From assembly GCF_018919485.1 (NCBI RefSeq), contig NZ_JAHLMU010000001.1, forward strand, positions 2,827,351 through 2,891,350: a stretch of 64,000 bases of DNA, read 5' to 3'. The notes under the pieces were generated by a model. That model ran no database searches, had not been told where the DNA came from, and saw only the letters and a list, made by a program, of their open reading frames with translations. Positions 1-8,380 of this stretch are shown one piece after another. The translations under genes were made by a program, and so were the position numbers. Numbering within the stretch: the first letter of the stretch is position 1; each line of letters begins with the position of its first letter. The DNA comes from Psychrobacter sp. TAE2020. Its GTDB lineage: Bacteria > Pseudomonadota > Gammaproteobacteria > Pseudomonadales > Moraxellaceae.

Positions 1-300
1 GTCATCGCTGATACGATACTGCTCACGACGTAGCAGCACATTACCACTGACCGCGCCTTCAATACGGGCTTGAAACTTGCCATAGCGATTTAGATGTGTA
101 ATTGTCATAGCGTTATCAGTACAGTGCGCCATAAGGGCTGGTGAAATTGATACTTGCCCAAAACAAACAATAGCATCAAGCTTATGAATCGGTACACGTC
201 CTTTAACTTCATGGTCAATATTCATGACCACATTTTCGCCTTGCTTATTAAGCCATGCGCCTTGAGTCTGCACAAATAGCGTATTTTTTAGTGGACGCAT
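1..300 (-). CDS. cas1: Cas1 CRISPR integrase, N-terminal part (cut by window edge)
   Basis: Only the first 100 codons are present; the gene continues off the left edge. The start is the ATG whose complement lies at 298-300, preceded by an AGGAAA ribosome site. The N-terminus begins MRPLKNTLFVQTQGAWL and continues through a beta-rich stretch ending in an ISPALMAHC segment, as in Cas1 of type I-C systems. Cas1 with Cas2 inserts new spacers into the CRISPR array; Cas2 and the array would be expected further left. The metal-binding catalytic residues lie beyond the visible part. It is transcribed in the same direction as cas4, but a 297-bp gap containing an opposite-strand small gene separates them, which is unusual for the normally tight cas4-cas1 junction. 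Confidence 0.9.
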   Translation of the reverse strand, partial: MRPLKNTLFVQTQGAWLNKQGENVVMNIDHEVKGRVPIHKLDAIVCFGQVSISPALMAHCTDNAMTITHLNRYGKFQARIEGAVSGNVLLRREQYRISDD

Positions 301-412
301 AGAGTTTCCTAAGGATTATTTTAAGTACATCATTCCATTTATATTTTGAATATTATTTTATATTATGCTACGTTAAATCAGCTATTTCTTAACTGTTATC
401 AAGGAATAAGAT

Positions 413-565
413 ATGAGTACATCTAACAACGAAGCTGATATGCAAAACCCTAATAAAGTGACTGATGGTACTAAAAAAGCTTATGATCAAGCGCAATGCA
501 ATAAAGGCAAGCAATTAAATCCGCAAGAGCCCAAGAACGATGCGCAGCCTCAAAAAGAGGATTGA
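413..565 (+). CDS. Small hydrophilic protein of unknown function, inside the cas operon on the opposite strand
   Basis: A 50-codon frame opens with ATG, preceded by a good AAGGAA ribosome site six bases upstream, and ends in TGA. The product is very hydrophilic, rich in Asn, Gln, Lys, Asp and Pro, has one Cys and no signal peptide or membrane segment, and looks disordered. I do not recognise it. It lies between cas4 and cas1 and points against the operon, so it needs its own promoter; the AT-rich stretch at about 330-400 could hold one. It could be a housekeeping small protein left by an insertion, an element-borne gene, or a Cas-interacting protein. Only the ribosome site and clean frame support it. 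Confidence 0.55.
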   Translation: MSTSNNEADMQNPNKVTDGTKKAYDQAQCNKGKQLNPQEPKNDAQPQKED

Positions 566-597
566 TATCTTTATGCCAATAATAATGCATCAATAAA

Positions 598-1233
598 TTA
601 GTAATCCGTTTCCTTTAAACTGGTCGCTATTTTTTTGCTTAACCAAGCCTTGGCATTTTTATTAAAAATCTTTGGGTGACAGATATCTTTAAGCGAGCAA
701 TTGCGGCATTTACTGGTGCTATAAGTGGGCTTTGGTGTCTGTCCACTCTCTATAATGTGACGGCAATCATTAATAGCATCTAAAGTAATCTGTCGTAGCT
801 CATCATCGAAATCTACTGCGTGACGGCGGCGCGTTTTGCCGTAAAATAGCGCACCCTTTGTAACTGTGCAATCATGCATATCTCCCAAACATAGAGCCTG
901 GGCGCATAGTTGCACCTCATCAGCACGATGCGACTTAGGCTTACCACGTTTATATTCAATAGGGAAAGGCGTTTGCTTACCGTCTTCATCAGTGTGATAC
1001 TCAACGACATCAGCAACGCCTTCTAGTCCTAGTGCTTTGTGACCTAGTCGCAAAGTACGAACCGTTTTGATATTACCGCGCGTATCATGCCCGCCAGAGT
1101 TAACTTTTTCATGCATGACCTGCCCTTCGGCAGTAAAGATATTCTCCTCCCACGCGCATTCAAGCTCAATCAGTGCAAACTGACGTGGGCAAAATAAGTA
1201 ATGCTGAAGACGAGATAGGTAGAGAGTTTGCAT
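598..1233 (-). CDS. cas4: Cas4 exonuclease, CRISPR adaptation
   Basis: Cas4 is a RecB-family nuclease with an iron-sulfur cluster that trims and selects prespacers by PAM before Cas1-Cas2 integrates them. The 211-residue length fits. The cluster cysteines are visible: Cys15 in the LFCPRQF motif, and Cys176, Cys179 and Cys185 near the C-terminus. The nuclease core shows a G-x-A-D motif near residue 75 and the E-Y-K of the RecB motif at 93-95. It follows cas7 by 83 bases on the minus strand, the standard type I-C order. The ribosome site is weak, so translation may depend partly on coupling. Confidence 0.95.
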   Translation of the reverse strand: MQTLYLSRLQHYLFCPRQFALIELECAWEENIFTAEGQVMHEKVNSGGHDTRGNIKTVRTLRLGHKALGLEGVADVVEYHTDEDGKQTPFPIEYKRGKPKSHRADEVQLCAQALCLGDMHDCTVTKGALFYGKTRRRHAVDFDDELRQITLDAINDCRHIIESGQTPKPTYSTSKCRNCSLKDICHPKIFNKNAKAWLSKKIATSLKETDY

Positions 1234-1316
1234 GGTTAGTTTTACTCTGAATTAATAATAAGTTTTGAGCAAACCTTACTCCGTAAAATTCGTTCAAGTA
1301 TTAAAAGTTAAGTAAT

Positions 1317-2216
1317 TTAAAACCCTTCAATAATTTCAGGCTCTAATCCTCCTAACGCTGATTTTAAGGCATCTTCATCAAACTCACCGTTATTTTTGTC
1401 CAGCAATTCTTTTAAACTGCGATGAACCTTAGCTGAAGAATATTGACCTGATTTACTACTATGTTCCCACCAAATCACCTTTTTAACTTGCATACTACCT
1501 TCAGGGCGAGCAGATGACGCATCGCCTTCAAACAGATTGGGTAAAAGCTCTTTTATTTTTTCAGCATCGATATCACTAAAACCTGTTCGTTCTGCCAATT
1601 GCGGAGTGATCGCCCCATAAGTGACATAAACACCCTCATCAACACGGTGCTTCATACCCATGGTATCGCTACCCTTTTTCGTTCCATCACCTTCACCACT
1701 GACACTTTTAGTAATTTGGGTGCTAGTAATGTCAACAGGTTGCAAGCTAAATGCAGACTGTATGGTAACAGGACCACGTATAGGGATAGACACACCATCC
1801 GCGCCCTTAGTATCGGCTTTAAAAGCAAATACTTGACCAAACGCACGCACATCAAACCATTTATCACAGGCTTTCTGTGCGGTTTCGTCACGTTTGGCTT
1901 CTATGTTTTCTTTTTTATTGGCTTCAAACGCACCTTTACCTAAGCCAACTACTTCATCATAAGCACGATTTTTTAGACTTGTCATACCGTCAGTCTTTTT
2001 CTCATCAGATTGGATGAATATCGCCTCACCTGACTCTTGTAAACGGTCACGAATTTTGCGTTTTAAGCAAACATCAGTGATTTCGCCGTTACCTGCAAAA
2101 TCAGTACGCGGACGGTTGCCGTTTAATGGGTCACCGTTTGGGTTGGCATTATTCACGCCAATAATTAAGGCAAAATCTATCTTATTACTCAGTGTGTTTT
2201 GGGTAGAAGCAGTCAT
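1317..2216 (-). CDS. cas7c: Cas7 (Csd2), type I-C Cascade backbone
   Basis: Cas7 forms the helical backbone of the type I-C interference complex and coats the crRNA spacer. The 299-residue protein has the Csd2 hallmark near its start: a short beta strand followed by N-N-A-N-P-N-G-D-P and G-N-R-P-R-T-D, then a C-L-K-R-K-I-R-D helix. A Gly-rich segment with T-K-K-G-S-D-T-M-G-M-K-H-R lies around residues 180-190. An AAGGA ribosome site precedes the start. It is 48 bases downstream of cas8c in the operon and is probably the most highly translated member, since several copies per complex are needed. Confidence 0.95.
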   Translation of the reverse strand: MTASTQNTLSNKIDFALIIGVNNANPNGDPLNGNRPRTDFAGNGEITDVCLKRKIRDRLQESGEAIFIQSDEKKTDGMTSLKNRAYDEVVGLGKGAFEANKKENIEAKRDETAQKACDKWFDVRAFGQVFAFKADTKGADGVSIPIRGPVTIQSAFSLQPVDITSTQITKSVSGEGDGTKKGSDTMGMKHRVDEGVYVTYGAITPQLAERTGFSDIDAEKIKELLPNLFEGDASSARPEGSMQVKKVIWWEHSSKSGQYSSAKVHRSLKELLDKNNGEFDEDALKSALGGLEPEIIEGF

Positions 2217-2264
2217 GGTATATCCTTTTATTAAGTTTAAAATTCAGATGTTCAAAAGTTTGAA

Positions 2265-2690
2265 TTAAGCCGTTTTACTCGTCTCTTCTAAATGCTTCTT
2301 ATCTTCACGAGCCTTCTTCGCTTGCTGTTTATCCAGTTTTATTTGCATTTTTTGACTGTGATAGCCCAGTAAAAACTCACCTGATAAGGCGGAGTCATTA
2401 TTGAAACATTCAACCTCAAAGTGACTCATAATTTGGTCTAGTAAGTCCTGCATATTAGCTAGATACCCAGCACGACTTGACTTTAAGCGATTCTCATAAG
2501 GCTTAAGCGCCAGCTCTATATTGCGCCATGTGGTAAATGGTCGATTGGCAAACTGCTGCATATAACGCTGCGCTGTTGTGTTGCGTTTTTCACCTGCAAT
2601 ATATAATGCCAAGCTCTCAATATCTTCAGCAACAGCCAATAGACGACCGTATAGATAATCACGGCTGTTATGTTCGGTTTGTAGTGCCAC
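2265..2690 (-). CDS. cas11c: Cas11c small subunit, from an internal GTG start in cas8c
   Basis: Type I-C complexes contain a small subunit translated from inside cas8c in the same frame. Here a perfect AAGGAG Shine-Dalgarno (complement of 2698-2703) lies seven bases before an in-frame GTG (complement of 2688-2690, codon 580 of cas8c). Translation from it gives 141 residues, starting just before the helix that reads DYLYGRLLAVAEDIE and ending in a Lys/Glu-rich tail. The size is close to the roughly 120-140 residues known for Cas11c. The strength of this ribosome site within a coding region is hard to explain otherwise. Expression itself is inferred. Confidence 0.8.
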   Translation of the reverse strand: MALQTEHNSRDYLYGRLLAVAEDIESLALYIAGEKRNTTAQRYMQQFANRPFTTWRNIELALKPYENRLKSSRAGYLANMQDLLDQIMSHFEVECFNNDSALSGEFLLGYHSQKMQIKLDKQQAKKAREDKKHLEETSKTA

Positions 2691-4427
2691 GGTATAGCTC
2701 CTTTTTTTATTGTCTGATTGGCGCAAATAATATCCACGGTATAAAGCACAGGCGACACTTAACGCTTGCTCCCAATCCCTATGTTCTAATGTCAACGGAT
2801 TACAGGCACGTTTAATACATAAGTCTACTAGTTGCCAAGGAAAATGTCTTGCTTCTCCTTCTACTATACAAGGTAATACTTGCGAGACGACTTGCTTTTT
2901 GAGTGCATCTGATACACGAGAGCCATAAGCGACTTCTGCTATGAGCTTAGGTATTGGTGATTTTATAATCAGCTTATACTCATTGGTTTCGCTATCTTTA
3001 TAAGTGGCATACCAAGAAAACTGCTGATACCAGCATGCCAAAGCATCAATATAATCGTTTGACATAGTTTCATGATAATAGGTAACAGCCATGCGCCCAG
3101 GGGTGGCGGCATCTAAAGTGATGATTGAGATTTGGTCATGCACATCAAGCTGTTGACGATAGCCTCGCATGGTATTGTTAAGGTGCGTGGCAAAAGTCTG
3201 ACCTAGATTATTACTATGGTTGAGCTTGTTGGGTTTATTTTCATTTACTTTCGTTGCATCTATTTCGCTATATTCTGAATCATCGTCTGTTTTATCTAAG
3301 CCGTCATCAAAGTCGTCATCATCGGACATTGTAAAAGGATTGATTTCCTCTTCCTTTAAGTCCACTGACTCAACAATTTCTTCAACATCAAAAGGTTCAT
3401 CTTCATTAATTTCTTGGGTGGGCTGCAGGGTTTCTTTACCCGAGATTGCCCAAGCGACGACGGCTTGACCGGCATCTTCGCGTCCTTGACGAGACAATAA
3501 CCATGACAAAGCAGCATGAGCTTTTTCAGTGACAACGGCACTGATATTAGCCCCTTGTAACCCATGCGCTTTAATGGATTTTTCATCATCAGTAAAGCGT
3601 CCTAGGAAGGTAAAACTTGATAAGTCATTGGCAGAGATAAGCTTAGCATTGGTGGCGCTACGAAGTATGCGATTGGGATGTTTGCTTGCCAGTGGACTGT
3701 CTTTGCCAGTGATATAACAAAAACCATCAAGACTATCAAGAGTGGCATAAAATTGCTGCCATGACTCAAACAAACTCTCATCTCGCCATGTTTCAGACAC
3801 ACCGTGTTCAGCTTGTTTACCCAGTTCTGTAGCAGCGACTCGCCAAGCAATAAACGCTGCTCCTTGGTCGAACACTCCTTTGTTCTTATTTAACGAGGAT
3901 AAAAGGCTATCAGGATAATCGCTGGCTTGTTCAGGGTAGGCAAGTTTGCTGATATCATCGGGGTCAGCAATCAAGACATTAGCGTCTAACAAATCTTTGA
4001 CTAGCGTGCCTTTTTGCACATAGTTGAGGACAGCTTGCGCTTTTGGATGGGCATATTCTGAATGACACCAAGTAGATAGCTCTTGTTCGTATAAAGGATA
4101 TAAATCCTTTTTATTTCCATCACTATATTCATGAAAGTCTTTACCAATATATTGCAACTTATCAGATAGTGGGTGCGCTACAGCCCCCGAAGTACGGTTA
4201 GCAGAATCATTGGTCGCTGGAATAACTAAGTAGCTTGATTTAACCTTACCGTTGCCATCTCGGCATACTTCAGCGTTGACGAAGTCGCCTTTATCGTTGA
4301 TAGTAACGATAATTTGCACGTTTTGATTGACATGATAATAAGGCATTAAGCTGCTTTCTTGCGCCTGAATTTCTTCATTCTGGCTTGCCAGCTCATAAGT
4401 TTGATATAGTCGTTGCAACCAGCTCAT
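2265..4427 (-). CDS. cas8c: Cas8c (Csd1), type I-C large subunit
   Basis: Cas8c recognises the PAM and opens target DNA in the type I-C complex. The 720-residue protein is longer than I would expect for the family. The excess is largely a very acidic, low-complexity segment at about residues 340-408 (runs of Asp, Glu and Ser), between a conserved N-terminal half and the C-terminal helical domain. The N-terminus MSWLQRLYQTYE and the HAALSWLLSRQG segment near 304-314 are typical of Csd1. It overlaps cas5 by four bases (ATGA), indicating translational coupling. The last 141 codons also form an independent reading unit (cas11c, separate entry) with its own ribosome site. Confidence 0.95.
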   Translation of the reverse strand: MSWLQRLYQTYELASQNEEIQAQESSLMPYYHVNQNVQIIVTINDKGDFVNAEVCRDGNGKVKSSYLVIPATNDSANRTSGAVAHPLSDKLQYIGKDFHEYSDGNKKDLYPLYEQELSTWCHSEYAHPKAQAVLNYVQKGTLVKDLLDANVLIADPDDISKLAYPEQASDYPDSLLSSLNKNKGVFDQGAAFIAWRVAATELGKQAEHGVSETWRDESLFESWQQFYATLDSLDGFCYITGKDSPLASKHPNRILRSATNAKLISANDLSSFTFLGRFTDDEKSIKAHGLQGANISAVVTEKAHAALSWLLSRQGREDAGQAVVAWAISGKETLQPTQEINEDEPFDVEEIVESVDLKEEEINPFTMSDDDDFDDGLDKTDDDSEYSEIDATKVNENKPNKLNHSNNLGQTFATHLNNTMRGYRQQLDVHDQISIITLDAATPGRMAVTYYHETMSNDYIDALACWYQQFSWYATYKDSETNEYKLIIKSPIPKLIAEVAYGSRVSDALKKQVVSQVLPCIVEGEARHFPWQLVDLCIKRACNPLTLEHRDWEQALSVACALYRGYYLRQSDNKKRSYTVALQTEHNSRDYLYGRLLAVAEDIESLALYIAGEKRNTTAQRYMQQFANRPFTTWRNIELALKPYENRLKSSRAGYLANMQDLLDQIMSHFEVECFNNDSALSGEFLLGYHSQKMQIKLDKQQAKKAREDKKHLEETSKTA

Positions 4428-5173
4428 AGCGACTCCTCCGTACTGGTGACAGGCTCAATATTTTCATCAAGCGTAAAGGTTTTGGCGCTCATAGCGCGGA
4501 CAAACCGATTCGGCATACCGTTATTACTATCAGCTTGCAAGTCATCCGTAGGCTTAGGGAACTCTATAACACCAAAACGTATTACAGCATGCCAAAAACG
4601 ACTGTGCAATTCATCTACGCCAGTTTCATCAGGATAAGCGAAGCTATGAAACATCAGCCCGTAGCCTAGCTCATCAGTATCATCATAAGCGCCTTTGCCA
4701 CTACCAAATACGCAGGGTTCAACATAGCCCTGGCATTCTCTAGCACCTAAAAATATATCTTGGCGACCGCCTTTATCAACCATACGTTTAGCAATACTAT
4801 AATGCTTGCCGTCTATGTGATCCGCTTCAAGCTCTGGACGGTGCATATTCCATTCAAAATGCGCTTGCACTTGATAAGCCACATCATGCAAATAAGTATA
4901 ATAGGCCAAGTCATTACCGTCTTTATGATATCTAATCGGCTTCATACCTTTGGTTTGGGTACGAATCGGATTTATCACTCGTACTTTATCGATGTACCAG
5001 ATAATACTAGGCTTCCAGTAAATGCTTTTACAGACGCCTTTTAACGCTTCATAAGTGGGTAAGTGGTAGCTGGTCTTCTCGCCACCAATGCGCGTAATAG
5101 GGTCAGTGAATAAAGCATTTCGTCCTGTGAGTAGAAATTCGATTGAGTTTTTTGGTTTTGTATTTTGCAACAT
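4424..5173 (-). CDS. cas5c: Cas5 (Cas5d/c), crRNA-processing endoribonuclease
   Basis: In type I-C systems, which lack Cas6, Cas5 cuts the precursor CRISPR RNA and then stays bound to the 5' handle. The 249-residue protein has the family N-terminal fold with a Gly-rich turn at about 28-33 (TRIGGEK), and a Lys-His pair at 123-124 (DGKHYS) that fits the catalytic Lys-His of characterised Cas5d; Tyr36 or Tyr41 could be the third catalytic residue. An AAGGAT ribosome site precedes the start. It lies 63 bases after cas3 and overlaps cas8c by four bases. Confidence 0.93.
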   Translation of the reverse strand: MLQNTKPKNSIEFLLTGRNALFTDPITRIGGEKTSYHLPTYEALKGVCKSIYWKPSIIWYIDKVRVINPIRTQTKGMKPIRYHKDGNDLAYYTYLHDVAYQVQAHFEWNMHRPELEADHIDGKHYSIAKRMVDKGGRQDIFLGARECQGYVEPCVFGSGKGAYDDTDELGYGLMFHSFAYPDETGVDELHSRFWHAVIRFGVIEFPKPTDDLQADSNNGMPNRFVRAMSAKTFTLDENIEPVTSTEESL

Positions 5174-5236
5174 TGGATATCCTTTTATAATCTAAAACAG
5201 TTTTGACTAATTTGTCTCTAAAACATCCAGCTCGTT

Positions 5237-7876
5237 TTAAAATCCTTGTATAAAATCAAGCTTGCCATCTCCTCCTATATTCAACCCCATATGCTCATCG
5301 TAGAACTTCTCTGATAAAGTAAAAATACCTGTATCTCTAACCTGTTCTATAGCATGCTCTTGCTGCAGCATATCAAACATATAAGGAAAAACGTTGACGC
5401 TATACCGCTGCGCTTCTCGCGCCAGCTTATAGAATTCTTTGTCACTAACTTGTGTTCCGTATAGATCAGTAACCAATTCACGACCTTCATCTTCATAAGG
5501 CACAACAATAGCTTTGGTTGGCGCATCAATAGCCTTAAATGCACGTCCTGCATCCATAAATGATTGCCATAACTTAGGGAACTGCCCATTTTTAAGTCTG
5601 TGAGCGTTATCATTATTGACCGCAGGATTGAGACTATTATTGCTTGTCCAACCAAAGATAGTGTCGCCACCAGAATATTTGTTACCCGTGTCTTTAACAG
5701 GATACGCCATTTGCTGCTTGGCAAAGTCCGTGGTATAAAACACTTTAAAAAAGTCAGTCATGATGTCGGGATCGAGAAGATGTTTATCTTGATTTTCAGG
5801 TCGAGATAGAAGCGGTAAAATGTTGTTTTCCATCTGCTCTTTGCCTAATTTAATCGTAGGCAGCTTACTAAGGCTTTCCTTATCAGGCTTGACGATAAAA
5901 ACTTGCCCTTTGGTAGGCTTGCCATTCTTATTCCTCATTTCGCCATGACGATTACACCGTCCTGATGCTTGCGCGATACTATCTAACCCTGCCAAAAACC
6001 GAATTACTGAGGCAAAAGATACGTCAACACCCGCTTCGATGAGCTGAGTTGAGATGACCAAAGTTGGCAAACCTTGGTTTAAGCGTTCTCTAATCTGATC
6101 AAGTAAGTCTTTGCGATGACGCGCACACTGTCCCGTACTTAAATGATATAGCTCATCTTTAGGTATGGACTCTGATAATGTCTGATAAAGCTGGCTTGCC
6201 CAAATCTTGGTATTTACAATCACTAAAGTGCTGGCATACTGATTAAAATTTTCGCTAATATAACCTGTCATACTGTCTAAATTTTTAGCTTGTCCAGTAT
6301 GATCATGAATATCTACCCGATTTAAGGTATTGAACAGTTCTGCTAATTGATCACGATTACCGATGATCTCTATCGATGGGTTGAGACTACCATTATGGGC
6401 AATAGGTAATTTGTTTAATACAGGCTGAGTGGCAGTACATAACACCGCTGTAGAATTAGCATGGCTAGTCAAAAAGTTAATAGCGTTACAAAACAAATAG
6501 TAGCAATTGATAGGCAGGGTTTGAATCTCATCAAATATCAATACTGCACGGCTTAATTGGTGCAAACGTCTGACGCCTTTAGTACCGCCACCAAAGCAAC
6601 TTTCTAAAAATTGCACCATCGTGGTAAAGACAATCGGTGCATTCCAGTTATCCATAATAAGTTTGCTTTGCCATGTCTGTAAATCAGGCTCTAAATTAGA
6701 ATGTTGTTCTAATACCCACTTCCCGTCATAACAGCCATCAGATAGCTTTTCTTCTAGAATATCTCGCACTTCTTGAGCGTTTTGCTCAATAATACTAGTG
6801 AAGGGAATAATATATATGATGCGATCAAGATTATGACGTTTGGCGTGCTGCACAGCAAAGCGCAGGCTGGCAAGCGTTTTCCCGCCACCTGTAGGCACTG
6901 TTAAGGTATAAATGCCTTGCTCTTTTTGCCCAGTGTCATAGCAGGTACTAGCAATAAGGTTGCGCTGATGATTGATGGGGTTAGGAGGACTATGAATGGC
7001 TTTACTAGCAAAACCCTTGTAAAGCGTTTCGACTTTATCTATAGCTTTTTGCCAGTCGGGGCGGTAGTATTCTAGGAGGTGAGCTTGGCTTGGATATTCA
7101 AAAGCAATGCTGTTACTACGGTCGGCATCAATAAGGCAGCTAAATAGCATTCGTGCGTAAAAGCCGACATAAAAGTCTTTTTGTTTAGTAGTTGATGACT
7201 TGTCATATAGCAAATCAGCAATCGCGTTATTGAACTCTTTAAGCGTTGCGCTTTTAATGCTCTTATCTAAATGAAAAAATAAATCATTGCTTATGGCATT
7301 AACTAAAGATTCTTGATAATGGGACTTATCCTCTTCTTTTTGTTTACGATTTTGAAGGTAGCGGCTTCCTTCTTTATCGACGACATTTACCATGCCACTA
7401 TGATGGGAAGCCACGCAAATAAATAAAATGTCGGCGAGTAGCTGTCCTTGTCCGACTGCTATTTTCTGCTGATTGAGATTATCTTTTATAGTTTTTGTTA
7501 ATCTCCAAAATAGCTCATGAAGATATATTGCCCCAGCGGTAGAGTGATCAACTGAGCCTCGTTTAGGCTTACCTTTGAGCAGTATCTCAGCTTCTTCGTC
7601 CTCATCTAAGTCCAAATCTTTGTAATTATCAAAGGCTATGCTATCTCTGATATATGTTTGAAACGCTTCACTATACTTACCTAGATCATGTACCAGACCG
7701 ATTAGCTCACCAGATAATGGCAAGCCAATTTTAGTTGATAATAGTTTAGATATTTTAGCCGTACCTACCAGATGATTATAGAGCAATTGCTCGCTACCAT
7801 CGCTAGCACGAACATGCGCAATAAACGTCTGTTGAATAGAAGCTGATGATTCATTTTCAATAGGTAGACTTTTCAT
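5237..7876 (-). CDS. cas3: Cas3 helicase-nuclease (HD domain fused to helicase)
   Basis: Cas3 is recruited by the target-bound complex and unwinds and degrades the DNA. The 879-residue protein has an N-terminal HD nuclease domain with His35, the His63-Asp64 pair, His111 and the His158-His159 pair. A superfamily 2 helicase follows, with Walker A T-G-G-G-K-T at 329-334, the D-E-I-Q motif II at 449-452, and motif VI with Q-A-S-G-R-C-N-R-H. It is the first gene of the operon. The ribosome site before the chosen ATG is weak. Its 5' region contains an 11-base match to the end of type I-C CRISPR repeats (separate entry). Confidence 0.96.
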   Translation of the reverse strand: MKSLPIENESSASIQQTFIAHVRASDGSEQLLYNHLVGTAKISKLLSTKIGLPLSGELIGLVHDLGKYSEAFQTYIRDSIAFDNYKDLDLDEDEEAEILLKGKPKRGSVDHSTAGAIYLHELFWRLTKTIKDNLNQQKIAVGQGQLLADILFICVASHHSGMVNVVDKEGSRYLQNRKQKEEDKSHYQESLVNAISNDLFFHLDKSIKSATLKEFNNAIADLLYDKSSTTKQKDFYVGFYARMLFSCLIDADRSNSIAFEYPSQAHLLEYYRPDWQKAIDKVETLYKGFASKAIHSPPNPINHQRNLIASTCYDTGQKEQGIYTLTVPTGGGKTLASLRFAVQHAKRHNLDRIIYIIPFTSIIEQNAQEVRDILEEKLSDGCYDGKWVLEQHSNLEPDLQTWQSKLIMDNWNAPIVFTTMVQFLESCFGGGTKGVRRLHQLSRAVLIFDEIQTLPINCYYLFCNAINFLTSHANSTAVLCTATQPVLNKLPIAHNGSLNPSIEIIGNRDQLAELFNTLNRVDIHDHTGQAKNLDSMTGYISENFNQYASTLVIVNTKIWASQLYQTLSESIPKDELYHLSTGQCARHRKDLLDQIRERLNQGLPTLVISTQLIEAGVDVSFASVIRFLAGLDSIAQASGRCNRHGEMRNKNGKPTKGQVFIVKPDKESLSKLPTIKLGKEQMENNILPLLSRPENQDKHLLDPDIMTDFFKVFYTTDFAKQQMAYPVKDTGNKYSGGDTIFGWTSNNSLNPAVNNDNAHRLKNGQFPKLWQSFMDAGRAFKAIDAPTKAIVVPYEDEGRELVTDLYGTQVSDKEFYKLAREAQRYSVNVFPYMFDMLQQEHAIEQVRDTGIFTLSEKFYDEHMGLNIGGDGKLDFIQGF

Positions 7877-7882
7877 TAGTAC

Positions 7883-7893
7883 GTTTCAATCCA
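7883..7893 (-). repeat. CRISPR-repeat-handle-like 11-mer in the cas3 leader
   Basis: On the minus strand, the bases just before the cas3 start read TGGATTGAAAC. This equals the 3' end of many type I-C repeats as I remember them, and 11 nucleotides is the length of the 5' handle that Cas5d leaves on crRNA. The rest of a repeat is absent: no GC palindrome precedes it. It may be a relic of a repeat, a degenerate regulatory guide, or chance. The repeat of this strain's own array is not in the window, so identity to it is untested. Confidence 0.35.
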
Positions 7894-8061
7894 AACAAGA
7901 GTTCTTTAAATTATTAAACAACCATATCTTAATAAATTGAAAGACACAATACAAAAAGGGAGTTAAACAACATCGAACGTCGTTAGCCATTTTAAAACAA
8001 TAAAAACCAGACAACCTAAATTATCTGGTAATTAGTAAAATACTTTATCTTGTTAAGTGCT

Positions 8062-8370
8062 TTAGTTGTCACGCCATAAGGCATGCTCGCACACCTCACA
8101 ACACCAACGCTCTTTTGAGCGCATAAAAGGAATGTCTGCAGGTGTTTCTAGAGGACAAACGTAACCACAATACTCGCATCGCACATCATCTAAATAAGCA
8201 AAACATTCACCTATAGTTTGAAACAAGATATGAGAACTGATGTCGTACTTCTTACAAACTGATGTTACGTGTGTAATATAATCACCTTGATTATTACATG
8301 CCCAGTAATCGCTACAGATATTTAAATCTCGTGTATTCTGCGTCATGCTAGGTTGAAGTTTCACACTCAT
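8062..8370 (-). CDS. Small zinc-ribbon-like protein of unknown function
   Basis: I chose the ATG at 8370 because a GAGGAG ribosome site lies seven bases before it and it starts ten bases after the stop of the upstream gene. The 102-residue protein has a C-terminal cysteine cluster, C-E-Y-C-G-Y-V-C followed about 20 residues later by W-C-C-E-V-C-E-H, suggesting a zinc ribbon or knuckle. The N-terminal half resembles nothing I can name. It appears to be the last gene of a unit with 8381-8671 and the integrase. Small Cys-rich proteins are common cargo on integrative elements. Confidence 0.7.
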   Translation of the reverse strand: MSVKLQPSMTQNTRDLNICSDYWACNNQGDYITHVTSVCKKYDISSHILFQTIGECFAYLDDVRCEYCGYVCPLETPADIPFMRSKERWCCEVCEHALWRDN

Positions 8371-8380
8371 AATATTCTCC

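Noticed and set aside
1..8061. CRISPR array within the window
   Set aside because: No repeated 30-37-base unit with regular spacing was found; only the isolated 11-base handle-like match near cas3.
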